NCBI GenBank assembly: GCA_900759665.1
Contig: CAAEWE010000045.1
Coordinates: 1 to 31,263 of the forward strand
DNA from: Lachnospiraceae bacterium
GTDB lineage: Bacteria; Bacillota; Clostridia; Lachnospirales; Lachnospiraceae
Direction of reading: 5' to 3'
DNA length: 31,263 nt
The translations under genes and the position numbers were made by a program. The notes under the pieces were generated by a model, which ran no database searches, had not been told where the DNA came from, and saw only the letters and a list, made by a program, of their open reading frames with translations. Each line of letters opens with the position of its first letter. Within the stretch, counting starts at the first letter, position 1. Below, one piece after another: positions 15,704-23,628 of the stretch.

Positions 15704-16618
15704 GTGACGAGATCAAACAAAAGGGGGCTGGCAGTGCCGTCAATATTAACGGCAGGGAGTCTCTGGGGAACCATGGGACTCTTTGTGCGGGTTTATAATG
15801 CAAGAGATCTGCGTAGTATGGATATTGTAGCGATCCGGGCTGTGTCAGCAGTGATCGCTATGTTTTTATTTATCATGATCCAGAAAAGAGATCTGTTCAA
15901 GATACGGTTAAAAGATATCTGGTGCTTTTTTGGGACAGGCATTGGCAGCATCGTGTTCTTTAATTATTGTTATTTTACAACGATTTCCCTGACATCCATG
16001 TCAGTGGCGGCAGTCCTTCTTTATACGGCACCGGCGATTGTCATGATCCTGTCGCGGTTGTTATTTGGAGAAAAATTTACCGTGCGTAAAATAACAGCTC
16101 TGGTGCTGACATTTATTGGATGTATCTTTGTAACTGGAATTGCAGGGGATGCATCTGCCTTAAATATTGCCGGAATATTGACAGGACTTGGATCTGGCCT
16201 GGGATATGCTTTGTATTCCATCTTTTCCCGTTATGCCATTGAGAGAGGATATCACTCCCTGACCATTTCCTTCTACACATTTTTGATCGCGGCAGTTGTT
16301 ACAATGCCTTTTGTTAATGCTTTGGGGATTGTGACTGTGACGGTCAGCAGTTTGTGGATGGTGGTATTTTTTCTGGTGTTTGGAGTGGTCAGTGCGGTAC
16401 TTCCGTATACGCTGTATAATTATGGATTAAATACAATAGAAAATGGAAAGGCATCGATCATTGCTTCGGTAGAGCCACTGGTAGCAACACTTCTGGGAAT
16501 CATTGTTTATCATGAAAAAATGAGCGTGGGAGGTGTTACAGGGATGGTTCTGATCCTGGGGGCACTGGTGCTGTGCAACAGCGGAGCAGGATCAAAGAAA
16601 GACGGATCATGTTTGTAG
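15704..16618 (+). CDS. EamA/DMT-family membrane transporter
   Basis: This 304-aa integral membrane protein has about ten hydrophobic segments arranged as two EamA repeats: the first begins ILTAGSLWGTMGLFVRVYN, the second near ILTGLGSGLGYALYSIFSRYA. The repeat-ending pattern SIIASVEPLVATLLGIIVYHEK is the conserved EamA carboxy-half motif. It starts at GTG 15704 behind GGGGGG; an ATG two bases upstream runs straight into TGA. The family exports metabolites such as amino acids, but nothing shows the substrate here. It converges with the racemase-like gene on the other strand. Confidence 0.88.
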   Translation: MTRSNKRGLAVPSILTAGSLWGTMGLFVRVYNARDLRSMDIVAIRAVSAVIAMFLFIMIQKRDLFKIRLKDIWCFFGTGIGSIVFFNYCYFTTISLTSMSVAAVLLYTAPAIVMILSRLLFGEKFTVRKITALVLTFIGCIFVTGIAGDASALNIAGILTGLGSGLGYALYSIFSRYAIERGYHSLTISFYTFLIAAVVTMPFVNALGIVTVTVSSLWMVVFFLVFGVVSAVLPYTLYNYGLNTIENGKASIIASVEPLVATLLGIIVYHEKMSVGGVTGMVLILGALVLCNSGAGSKKDGSCL

Positions 16619-16672
16619 TTATTGAAAAGAGTATATAATTTCAGACCAGCTCTTTCAAAAATATCTGCATCA

Positions 16673-17782
16673 TCAGATGGCATATTTCCGGTCGAACAGA
16701 TCTACCAGAGTATATTCCAGATCGTCCTTTTTCTCAAAATGTTTAAAAAAAATTTCCAGTGAAACTCCGGCACGTGATGCCACATCCTTGATGGTGGTTG
16801 CTTCATATCCTTTTTCGTGGAAAAGCTGCCAGGCGGCACGGACGATCCGGCTGCGGTCGCTTTCCTCGGGAGTTTCCTTTTGTGTTCCCAGCAAAAATCC
16901 CATTTCCAGGGGATCTTCCTGGTCCAGGATCCATGTATTCATGCCGGTGATATAAGCACTTCCTGTGATCTGGGGGATGATTCCCCGGTATCCATTGACA
17001 TTCACCTCTCTGGTAGCTTCTCCGGTGAAAAGGGATCCGGTCACACTTTCATAGACAAAAGGGGTATGCAGCTTCAGTTCTCCTTTTGCATACAAAGCCG
17101 CCATTTTGGCACTGGTTCCGGTGCCGCATGGGGAGCGGTCTGCCTGTGCCATGCCAAAGATCACACAGTTTTTCATATCGGCCTCCGGTTTCTCTGTGTG
17201 ACTGTAAAACTCCACCAGATCCACGGTGGTAATGTCAAGATAGGGATGTTTTATAGTCTCCGTTTCGTTGATCTTCTGCAGCAGAAGCATGCCAAGTTCC
17301 GTTAAAACATCCACATCCTCCATGGAAATATCCAGATTTAGTTTTTCGGCATCCACCAGTGCAAAAAAGGAACCGCCAAAGGAAATATCATAAGGAATGG
17401 TTCCGTATCCGGGAATATCTATTTCCAGATTTTCTTTATACAGAAAGGCAGGAACGTTGAGGATACTGACCTGTTCTGCTTTTTGGTTTTTTACCTTTAC
17501 TCTCGTGCGTATGATACCGGATGGGGCGTCGAGAATTACATCTGTATACGGTTCCGTGACAGGAACCATTCCGGTTTCCACCAGCATGGAGGCGGTACCG
17601 ATGCTGCCGTGGCCGCACATATTCAGACAGCCGCCGGTGTCCATAAAGATCACACCATAATCAGCCTCCGAATGAACCGGTTCCGTCAGAAGTGCGCCAA
17701 ACATATCCCGGTGTCCCCGGGGCTCCATCATCAGTGCCTTGCGGTAATGATCATAAAGTACTTCATTATATGTGCAATTCAT
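16673..17782 (-). CDS. Proline racemase/hydroxyproline epimerase-like protein fused to a C-terminal TetR-type HTH
   Basis: The 369-aa ORF is two parts in one frame. Residues 8-297 match PrdF-type proline racemases: ALMMEPRGHRDMFGA, catalytic Cys56 in NMCGHGSIG, DISFGGSFFA, catalytic Cys219 in DRSPCGTGTSAKMA, and GSAYITGMNTWILDQEDPL. About 45 N-terminal residues, including the family's DSHTxGE substrate motif, are absent, although AAAGGGGG sits well placed before the ATG. Residues 309-367 are a TetR DNA-binding domain (RIVRAAWQLFHEKGYEATTIKDVASRAGVS, then a KHFEKKDDL-like helix) with no TetR ligand domain. It lies beside a decayed proline reductase locus. It is either a deletion-generated chimera or a proline-responsive regulator. 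The missing N-terminus argues against normal racemase activity. Confidence 0.85.
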   Translation of the reverse strand: MNCTYNEVLYDHYRKALMMEPRGHRDMFGALLTEPVHSEADYGVIFMDTGGCLNMCGHGSIGTASMLVETGMVPVTEPYTDVILDAPSGIIRTRVKVKNQKAEQVSILNVPAFLYKENLEIDIPGYGTIPYDISFGGSFFALVDAEKLNLDISMEDVDVLTELGMLLLQKINETETIKHPYLDITTVDLVEFYSHTEKPEADMKNCVIFGMAQADRSPCGTGTSAKMAALYAKGELKLHTPFVYESVTGSLFTGEATREVNVNGYRGIIPQITGSAYITGMNTWILDQEDPLEMGFLLGTQKETPEESDRSRIVRAAWQLFHEKGYEATTIKDVASRAGVSLEIFFKHFEKKDDLEYTLVDLFDRKYAI

Positions 17783-17806
17783 AGCAAATCCCCCTTTCCT
17801 CTAACT

Positions 17807-17890
17807 GATGCTACGGATTGCTCCATTGCTGTGCAATTTTTTGCAATCCTGCAGGCATCTTCAATCCTGCATATTTGCAGGTGAATCTGC
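17807..17890 (+). repeat. Dispersed repeat, copy A (partial)
   Basis: This matches 18735-18817 at roughly 70 of 84 positions with one gap, in the same orientation. Both start GATGC(T/C)ACGGATTGCTCC and share GCATATTTGCA near the end. Copy A lies immediately upstream of the truncated racemase gene on the minus strand and breaks off where copy B continues. Confidence 0.75.
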
Positions 17891-17988
17891 CAGCTTGACC
17901 CTTGCATCATATTATAGATTGGATGATTTCATAAGGGAAACGACACTTTTTTATGTGAGACATTATAAAGTGTTATGATGATCTGAGA

Positions 17989-18017
17989 TTGACGCACTCA
18001 TTCCAAAATGTTATGAT
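17989..18017 (+). promoter_or_regulatory. Promoter of the broken LysR gene
   Basis: TTGACG (17989-17994), a 17-nt gap, and TATGAT (18012-18017). A weaker minus-strand TATAAT (17916-17911) could serve the divergent racemase-like gene. Confidence 0.65.
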
Positions 18018-18040
18018 GCAGACATAAAAAACAGATATCA

Positions 18041-18076
18041 ACGGGGATGTCCTATATTTGGGACACCCCCGTTTTT
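18041..18076 (+). terminator. Leader terminator before the LysR gene
   Basis: ACGGGG-A-TGTCC (18041-18052) pairs with GGACA-C-CCCCGT (18061-18072) with one mismatch, followed by TTTTT (18072-18076). It sits between the promoter and the start codon at 18098, so transcription of the gene would need read-through. Confidence 0.7.
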
Positions 18077-18097
18077 GGGTGGAAAGGAGTGCAGCTT

Positions 18098-18694
18098 ATG
18101 GACATTAATAAATATATATTGTTTGCAGATGTGGCAAATACAAAAAACTTTACAAAGAGTGGTGAGTGGACGGGATATACCCAGCCGGGCGTCAGCCATG
18201 TATTAAAGGCGATGGAACGGGAACTGGGTTTTTCTCTTTTCCTGCGGACACCAAAGGGAGTAACGCTGACTTCGGATGCAGAGGCAATCCTGCCTCTGGT
18301 GCGGGAGCTTTTGGCGGTGAATGAACAGTTGGAACAGACCGTGAGTTAGATCAATGGTCTGGAAAAAGGTCATTTATGTATTGCAACCTTTGCGAGTATT
18401 TCCAGAAGCTGGCTGCCTCAGGTAATCTATGCCTTCAAATTGAAATATCCGGGCATCGAGATTGAGCTGCTGGAGGGAGGCACGGATGATCATACGGTAA
18501 TTTCCATGGTGTCAAATCATCTGGGAGTGAGTATTCTCCCGAATCTGGTCATTGGCACGGCGAAGGATAAGGTGCTTGCATTGCCGCTGGAGCCATATTT
18601 TTCCAGAGAGCTGGGAATCGGTGCAAGGGCGGATACCAGCTTGTCGCCGGCGGCGAAGCGGTTTGTGCAGACGATCAAGGAGACATTGGAGTAG
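18098..18694 (+). pseudogene. Degraded LysR-family regulator
   Basis: The start at 18098 follows GGAAAGGAG and encodes a typical LysR N-terminal helix-turn-helix (DINKYILFADVANTKNFTKS, TQPGVSHVLKAMERELGFSLFLR, GVTLTSDAEAILP). An in-frame TAG (18347-18349) interrupts it. The same frame resumes with INGLEKGHLCIATFASISRSWLP and the first part of the effector domain. It then jumps from LLEGGTDDH to VISMVSNHLGVSILPNL, skipping roughly 90 residues found in normal proteins (about 290 aa). It ends in the usual C-terminal helix. With a nonsense codon and an internal deletion it cannot make a functional full-length regulator. It lies between the racemase and prd remnants. Confidence 0.85.
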
Positions 18695-18734
18695 GAAGCT
18701 CTCGAGGGAGGAGAATAGAAAAGCTGTATCTTAT

Positions 18735-18970
18735 GATGCCACGGATTGCTCCATTGCAGTGCAATTTTCGCAATCCTGCAAACACCTCCAATCTCGCATA
18801 TTTGCAAGCAAATCTGCTTCTTGTCGGTGTTTGGCGGGTCACTTGCACTAAGAGACTCCAAAATCCAGATGCTTCGCATCTGTCGCACTACGTGCTTTTT
18901 GATTTTGTCGTTCGCAAATTCTGCGCAAGTGAACAAGCTCCCTTGCGTTGCGAATTTGCGACATTACAGA
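18735..18970 (+). repeat. Structured dispersed repeat, copy B (long form)
   Basis: The first 83 bases match copy A (17807-17890). The remainder is rich in hairpins: AGATGC/GCATCT (18867-18872 with 18876-18881), and a long near-palindrome with left arm 18912-18929 (TCGCAAATTC...GCGCAAG) and right arm 18942-18961 (CTTGCG...GAATTTGCGA). It contains no convincing gene. It separates the LysR remnant from prdC, and its right boundary is approximate. It may be a MITE-like or structured RNA-like element. Confidence 0.6.
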
Positions 18971-19089
18971 TCCTTATGGGGTACATGCAATACTGCTTCT
19001 TTACTTATGGGTGCCCCTCCCTTATACTAGGTGCCATAGCAAAGCAATACAAAACAGAATATGGAAATGGAAACAGAGGTGATATTCGT

Positions 19090-19675
19090 ATGGAAGATAT
19101 TTATGAATATCCTCTGAAACAACATCTTGGAGAGCAAGTTGTTCCTGTAGTTGTCAATGGTGACAGCGTAAACCGGGGGCAGCTTGTTGCGTTTCAGAGG
19201 GAAGGAGCTCTGGGAGCAAACCTGTATTCCAGTGTTAAGGGAGTCGTCACAGAGGTGACGGAGCAAAGCCTTTTCGATCTGGAGGCATCGTGATCATTAA
19301 CGCGGCAGAGTGCGAGCCAATCCTGTCTCATAATATTGAAAGGATTGAGAAAAAGCCCGGACAGCTTCTGCGGGGTCTGCGGATCGCAATGGATGTGGTG
19401 CATGCCACAAAGGGTGTGATCGCAATTAAGAGGAAGCACACCGGGGCAGTGAAGGCATTGGAGCAGGTCAATCAGGATCCGGATATTTCGCTGCATCTGC
19501 TGGAGGATATGTATCCTATGGGAGAAGAGCGAGTCGTTATCCGGGAGGTGATAGGAAAACTTCTGGCGGTGACAGATCTTCCGCTTGCAGCAGATGCCAT
19601 TGTGGTGAATGCAGAAACCGCATGCCGGATCTAGGAAGCGGTAGATCTGAAAAAACCACTTATTGATGTGGTAAT
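19090..19675 (+). pseudogene. prdC: prdC remnant (RnfC-like electron-transfer protein of proline reductase)
   Basis: ATG 19090 follows AGAGGTGA and encodes the RnfC/PrdC N-terminal barrel (YPLKQHLGEQVVPVVVNGDSVNRGQ, VKGVVTEVTE), ending at a stop (19291-19293) after FDLEAS. Homology resumes in another frame at 19290 with VIINAAECEPILSHN, the RnfC core, and KRKHTGAVKALEQV. The segment normally between them is missing. A TAG at 19632-19634 then replaces the Tyr or similar residue in ETACRI*EAVDLKKPLIDVV. The sequence breaks off near 19675 against prdA sequence; intact PrdC is more than twice as long. PrdC delivers electrons to D-proline reductase. This copy is clearly inactive, with a deletion/frameshift, a nonsense codon and a lost C-terminus. 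Confidence 0.8.
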
Positions 19676-20299
19676 GTGCCGATCATGTTGACGCCAAATC
19701 AGGTAAGAGACGGTTCTATCCGCGCATTGACCTGTATCGGACCGGCGACAAAGGAAATGACAAGACATTATATCCGTGAGCCGCTGGTAGAAGGACTGGC
19801 AGCAGATCAGGAATTAGATCTGATCGGTGTTGTCTGTGTGGGTTCTCCTCAGGTAAACGATGAGAAAATGTGGGTGTCTGAGAGACTGGGTTCTCTGCTT
19901 GAGGCACTGGATATTGACGGATGTATCATTACCACCGAGGGATTTGGCAATAACCATATTGATTTTATCCAGCATATTGGCCAGGCCGGCAAGAGAGGGA
20001 TTCCGGTCGTTGGCGTATCCTTCTGTGCTTATCAGGGTCAGCTGGTAGTTGGTAATGAATATGCCTCCGCAATGGTAGAGGAAAATATGGACAAGGGCGG
20101 CTTTGAAAACAATGTGGCAGGCTGCTCCTGTGTCACAAAGGAAGTCGCAGCCCGTGCAACTCAGATGTTGAAGAATAAGATGGCTGGTGTAGAGATCAAG
20201 CCTGCGCCAAAGAAATGGAACAACGATGTTATTAATGCCAATAACAAGCTGTTGGGACTTCCGGAAACAAAACTGCTTGATAACGGGACATTACACTAA
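19676..20299 (+). pseudogene. prdA: prdA 3' fragment: pyruvoyl-subunit half of D-proline reductase proprotein
   Basis: The 207-codon frame matches the C-terminal part of PrdA. D-proline reductase reduces D-proline to 5-aminovalerate in Stickland fermentation. PrdA is known to be cleaved at a Thr-Cys bond, turning Cys into the pyruvoyl cofactor of the small subunit. The bond is visible as Thr19-Cys20 in DGSIRALTCIGPATKEMTR. Downstream sequence (EGFGNNHIDFIQHIGQAG, VVGVSFCAYQGQLVVGN) is undamaged to the stop. The roughly 400 residues before the cleavage site are missing and prdC sequence abuts instead. There is no ribosome binding site for the possible GTG start at 19676. PrdD, a shorter PrdA homologue, is a less likely identity. 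Confidence 0.75.
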
Positions 20300-20592
20300 T
20301 GGATTATATGATAAATCCCATTAAAATGGGAGGGCTTGTCAAGGAAGTCACAGATGACCGGATAAAAGTCCATCTGCACGGGCGTCTTGGGGTGATCACC
20401 ATCCCAAAACGACTGGTCATCACTTCTGAACCAGACTTTAGCCAGCTGGGAGAGGGTATTGGCGATTTTAGAGGAGGAGCCACTGGTAGAGGAGATTCCG
20501 GAAACGGCTTCGGATTATTCCGGGTCAGACCAGACTGCTTCCCGAGCGGTTGCAGTAAATTTACGGTGATGAAGCTTCTGTTTTGTTTTTAG
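20299..20592 (+). pseudogene. Small proline-reductase-associated gene (CBO2463/CBO2479-like), frameshifted
   Basis: ATG 20299 overlaps the prdA stop (TAATG). The first 50 or so codons (MINPIKMGGLVKEVTDDRIKV, then LHGRLGVITIPKRLVI) resemble the short CBO2463/CBO2479-domain proteins found beside prdA and prdB in clostridia; this identification is from memory. From about 20455 the frame becomes glycine/arginine-rich and unlike the family. A second frame encodes a plausible acidic stretch (LEEEPLVEEIPETASDYS) up to a TGA near 20570, which suggests a frameshift. The role of the family is unknown. prdB, the selenoprotein that normally follows, is not present. Up to 20670 there is only another short open stretch I cannot assign. 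Confidence 0.5.
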
Positions 20593-20670
20593 GATACCCA
20601 GAAAGGAGACGTATCGGTAAATGGCAGGAATGTCCGTGAGACGCCTACGGCGGTACTGTGGAGACTCGTA

Positions 20671-20694
20671 AAACCCGGATACTTCCGGGTTTTT
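20671..20694 (+). terminator. Terminator closing the prd remnant region
   Basis: AAACCCGGA (20671-20679) pairs with TCCGGGTTT (20684-20692) around a TACT loop, and the T run extends to 20694. Confidence 0.85.
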
Positions 20695-20731
20695 ATTGTT
20701 TTGAGATAACACATATTAAATGAAAAAAATA

Positions 20732-20759
20732 TTGCAATATAATGTATTAATGATATACT
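20732..20759 (+). promoter_or_regulatory. Probable cas operon promoter (extended -10)
   Basis: TTGCAA (20732-20737), a 16-nt gap, and TATACT (20754-20759) with TG at 20751-20752. It leaves a leader of about 85 nt before cas3. It is the best candidate in the AT-rich stretch 20700-20850. Confidence 0.55.
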
Positions 20760-20850
20760 TATACTAATATCAAAACAAGATAAATTCATTATAGTAAATG
20801 GAGAAGCATTTTTGCATTGATTGATAGCATAAGGGGTGGGAGTGGAAATA

Positions 20851-23628
20851 ATGAATAAATTAATAGTAGGAAAAACTGACAATAATCTTCATTGGCTGCC
20901 ATTGTGGGTGCATTTGAGAGATACCGCAGGAGTTATGAGTTTTTTGCTGGAGGAATGGGTTGCAGATGCAACATTTGAAAGCTGTAATATAGGGTATCAG
21001 GATTTTTATAAGGTGGCTTTGTTTGTGGCGTATAGCCATGATATAGGAAAGATAAATTCATATTTTCAGGGACTGATCACGGGAAGCAGTCCATTATTAT
21101 ATGATGAATTGATGGAATCCGGACTACATATTCGAAAAAAAACAATTTATCAGGGGAAGACGCCTCACTCATATGCTGGTCAATGGATTCTGCAAAGTGA
21201 TGCCGTGGGTATTTGTTTGAAACCAAGCATTGCGGCTGTGGTGGGGGCTCATCATGGAAAGCCTTATTCTGCAAAAGGATTGAATTATTCAGATGATTTA
21301 GTTGCCGTATATCCTGGTAATTTTTATGGGGAAGAGGGAAACCAGATACAGGTTGAGCGATGGAAGTCTATTTGGAGGGATGTTGTAAACGAAGCACTTG
21401 AAATTTCGGGAATAAAATCTATTGAAATGTTGCCGGATCTAACATTAAATGATCAGGTGATTCTTACGGGGCTACTTATTATGGCTGATTGGATTGCGAG
21501 CAATACAAGTTTATTTCCCCTTATAAGTATTAATGATAATTTTGACGAACAAGATTATGAAGCAAGGATTGTTGAAGGATGGGAAAAGCTTCATTTGCCC
21601 CCAATATGGCATTCTGACATATATAATATGAATCATCAGATTTTTGAAGAGAGGTTTCGATTTGAACCTAATGATGTTCAGAAAGCTGTTATAGAAGCAG
21701 TAAATAAAACAAACAAGCCGGGAATATTTATTTTAGAGGCACAAATGGGGATAGGGAAGACAGAAGCGGCTTTGGGGGCAGCAGAAGTGATAGCATCAAA
21801 GTGCAACAGTAAGGGGGTATTTTTCGGCTTGCCTACACAGGCAACCGCCAATGGTTTATATGATAGATTATATGAGTGGGCAGAGGAGGTGTCTGAAGAG
21901 ACATCCAGTGCAATTCGATTAGCACATGGAGGAGCAGATTATAATGAGGAATATCAGCAACAGGTAATACAGGGGAAAGTGGTCATTGAAGAGGATACGG
22001 ACTCAGGAGTGTATGTACATCCATGGTTTCAGGGAAATAAAAAGGCACTGCTGTCAGATTTTGTTATTGGTACAGTGGATCAGTTTTTAATGGCATCGCT
22101 GAGGCGCAGACACTTCATGTTGCGGCATTTGGGTTTATCGGGGAAAGTCGTGATCATAGACGAGTGTCATGCATATGATTCTTATATGAATACGTATCTG
22201 GATCAATCAATTGAATGGATGGCGGGATATGGTGTCCCGGTAATTTTGTTATCCGCTACATTGCCAATGAATCGTAGAAAAGAATTGGTGGAGCGGTATC
22301 GGGAGGGTCTTAGGAAAAAAAATCCACTTTCAAAAAACAGGAAAAAGAAGACTACTGTGGAAGCGTGGATGAAAAGATTCTCTTATCCTATGCTTACGTG
22401 GACAGATGGTTTAGAAGTTCATCAAATGAATATTATGCAGCAGTTACAAAATCGTCAAGTTGATATATGCTATTTACATGGGGTAAAAGAAGTGATTGCT
22501 TTGCTAAAAAACAGATTAAATGAGGGTGGATGTGCCTGTGTGATTTTGAATACAATAAAAAGTGCACAATCTTGTTATAAGGCAGTCAAGGAAGAATTTC
22601 AAGAAGCGGAAGTGCTTTTGTACCATGCACAGTTTCTCATGGAGAACCGTTTGCAAAAGGAAGATATTTTATTAAAAAGGATGGGAAAAAGATCTAAAGA
22701 TCAGGATCGTAATAAATTTATATTGATAGGGACTCAGGTTTTAGAACAGTCATTGGATTATGATTCAGATATTATGATAACAGAACTCTGTCCGATGGAT
22801 TTGTTATTGCAGCGTATTGGACGCCTGCATCGTCATGATCGGTGTGATCCTGCTCATAGTTTTTCAAGACCATCAGGGTTACAAAAAGCAGAATGTCATA
22901 TTTTGTTAAATTCTCCAGAGGAGGATCATGTTACAGAATATGATGATGGAAGCAGGAAAGTTTATGGTGATTATTTGCTTATGAAAACTCTTAATATTAT
23001 GCCTTCAGAGATTTTGATCCCTCAGGATATACCACGACTGGTACAAAGAGTATACAGCGAAACGGATCATTGTGGGATGGATACATGTACGGAATATCTG
23101 CAGGCCCGAAGAAATTTTTTAGATAATAAAAAAATTAAGTGTAGCAGAGCAAAAACATATTTATTAAAACGACCCCGAAAAGATAAAAATATACAGGGAA
23201 TCTTAGATAATGAATATCAAAATGAGGAACAAAAAGGAGATATGAGTGTCAGAGACATTCAATCATCAATAGAGATTATCCTTATGAGACAGTACGAGGA
23301 AGATAAAATAGGATTTGTTTATATGAATAAAAATCAGCCAACAACATTATATGATTATGATCATCTTGAAGGAGAAGCAGGAATTAAAATCGCAAGACAG
23401 AGAATGTATTTGCCACGTCTGTTCGGAGAGCCATGGTTATTATATAAGGTGATCGAAGAATTGGAAAATAGACAGACCCCTCTCAAGGTCTGGCAGCAAA
23501 ATCCGTGGTTACAAGGGGAACTGATATTGGTATTAGATTCTAATAATACAACAACCTTATGTGGGTATCGTATATACTATGATTTTGAAATCGGTTTGGT
23601 AGTGGATAAGGAGGAGCGGGATGGATAA
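20851..23628 (+). CDS. cas3: Type I-E CRISPR-associated helicase-nuclease Cas3
   Basis: This 925-aa protein has an N-terminal HD nuclease domain (histidine at HLRDTAG, His63-Asp64 in YSHDIGK, and GAHHGKPY further on) followed by an SF2 helicase. The helicase shows Walker A EAQMGIGKTEAAL (about 296-308), a DEAD-box variant IIDECHAYD (about 434), LLSATLP (about 465) and QRIGRLHRHD (about 653). Cas3 is recruited by Cascade bound to target DNA, nicks the displaced strand and degrades it in the 3'-5' direction. ATG 20851 has GGAG 8 nt upstream; a GTG at 20836 is less likely. It is the first gene of the operon, and its end overlaps cas8e by 8 nt. All key catalytic motifs seem intact. Confidence 0.96.
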   Translation: MNKLIVGKTDNNLHWLPLWVHLRDTAGVMSFLLEEWVADATFESCNIGYQDFYKVALFVAYSHDIGKINSYFQGLITGSSPLLYDELMESGLHIRKKTIYQGKTPHSYAGQWILQSDAVGICLKPSIAAVVGAHHGKPYSAKGLNYSDDLVAVYPGNFYGEEGNQIQVERWKSIWRDVVNEALEISGIKSIEMLPDLTLNDQVILTGLLIMADWIASNTSLFPLISINDNFDEQDYEARIVEGWEKLHLPPIWHSDIYNMNHQIFEERFRFEPNDVQKAVIEAVNKTNKPGIFILEAQMGIGKTEAALGAAEVIASKCNSKGVFFGLPTQATANGLYDRLYEWAEEVSEETSSAIRLAHGGADYNEEYQQQVIQGKVVIEEDTDSGVYVHPWFQGNKKALLSDFVIGTVDQFLMASLRRRHFMLRHLGLSGKVVIIDECHAYDSYMNTYLDQSIEWMAGYGVPVILLSATLPMNRRKELVERYREGLRKKNPLSKNRKKKTTVEAWMKRFSYPMLTWTDGLEVHQMNIMQQLQNRQVDICYLHGVKEVIALLKNRLNEGGCACVILNTIKSAQSCYKAVKEEFQEAEVLLYHAQFLMENRLQKEDILLKRMGKRSKDQDRNKFILIGTQVLEQSLDYDSDIMITELCPMDLLLQRIGRLHRHDRCDPAHSFSRPSGLQKAECHILLNSPEEDHVTEYDDGSRKVYGDYLLMKTLNIMPSEILIPQDIPRLVQRVYSETDHCGMDTCTEYLQARRNFLDNKKIKCSRAKTYLLKRPRKDKNIQGILDNEYQNEEQKGDMSVRDIQSSIEIILMRQYEEDKIGFVYMNKNQPTTLYDYDHLEGEAGIKIARQRMYLPRLFGEPWLLYKVIEELENRQTPLKVWQQNPWLQGELILVLDSNNTTTLCGYRIYYDFEIGLVVDKEERDG

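Noticed and set aside
18733..19293. Long forward frames across the repeat before prdC
   Set aside because: The first 350 bases are the dispersed hairpin element. The real coding start with an RBS is ATG 19090.
20593..20670. Short frame DTQKGDVSVNGRNVRETPTA as a gene
   Set aside because: It has no start codon with an RBS and no recognised family. It may be another fragment of the decayed locus.
20836..20850. GTG 20836 as the cas3 start
   Set aside because: The GGAG at 20839-20842 is correctly spaced for ATG 20851 and would lie inside the extended coding region.
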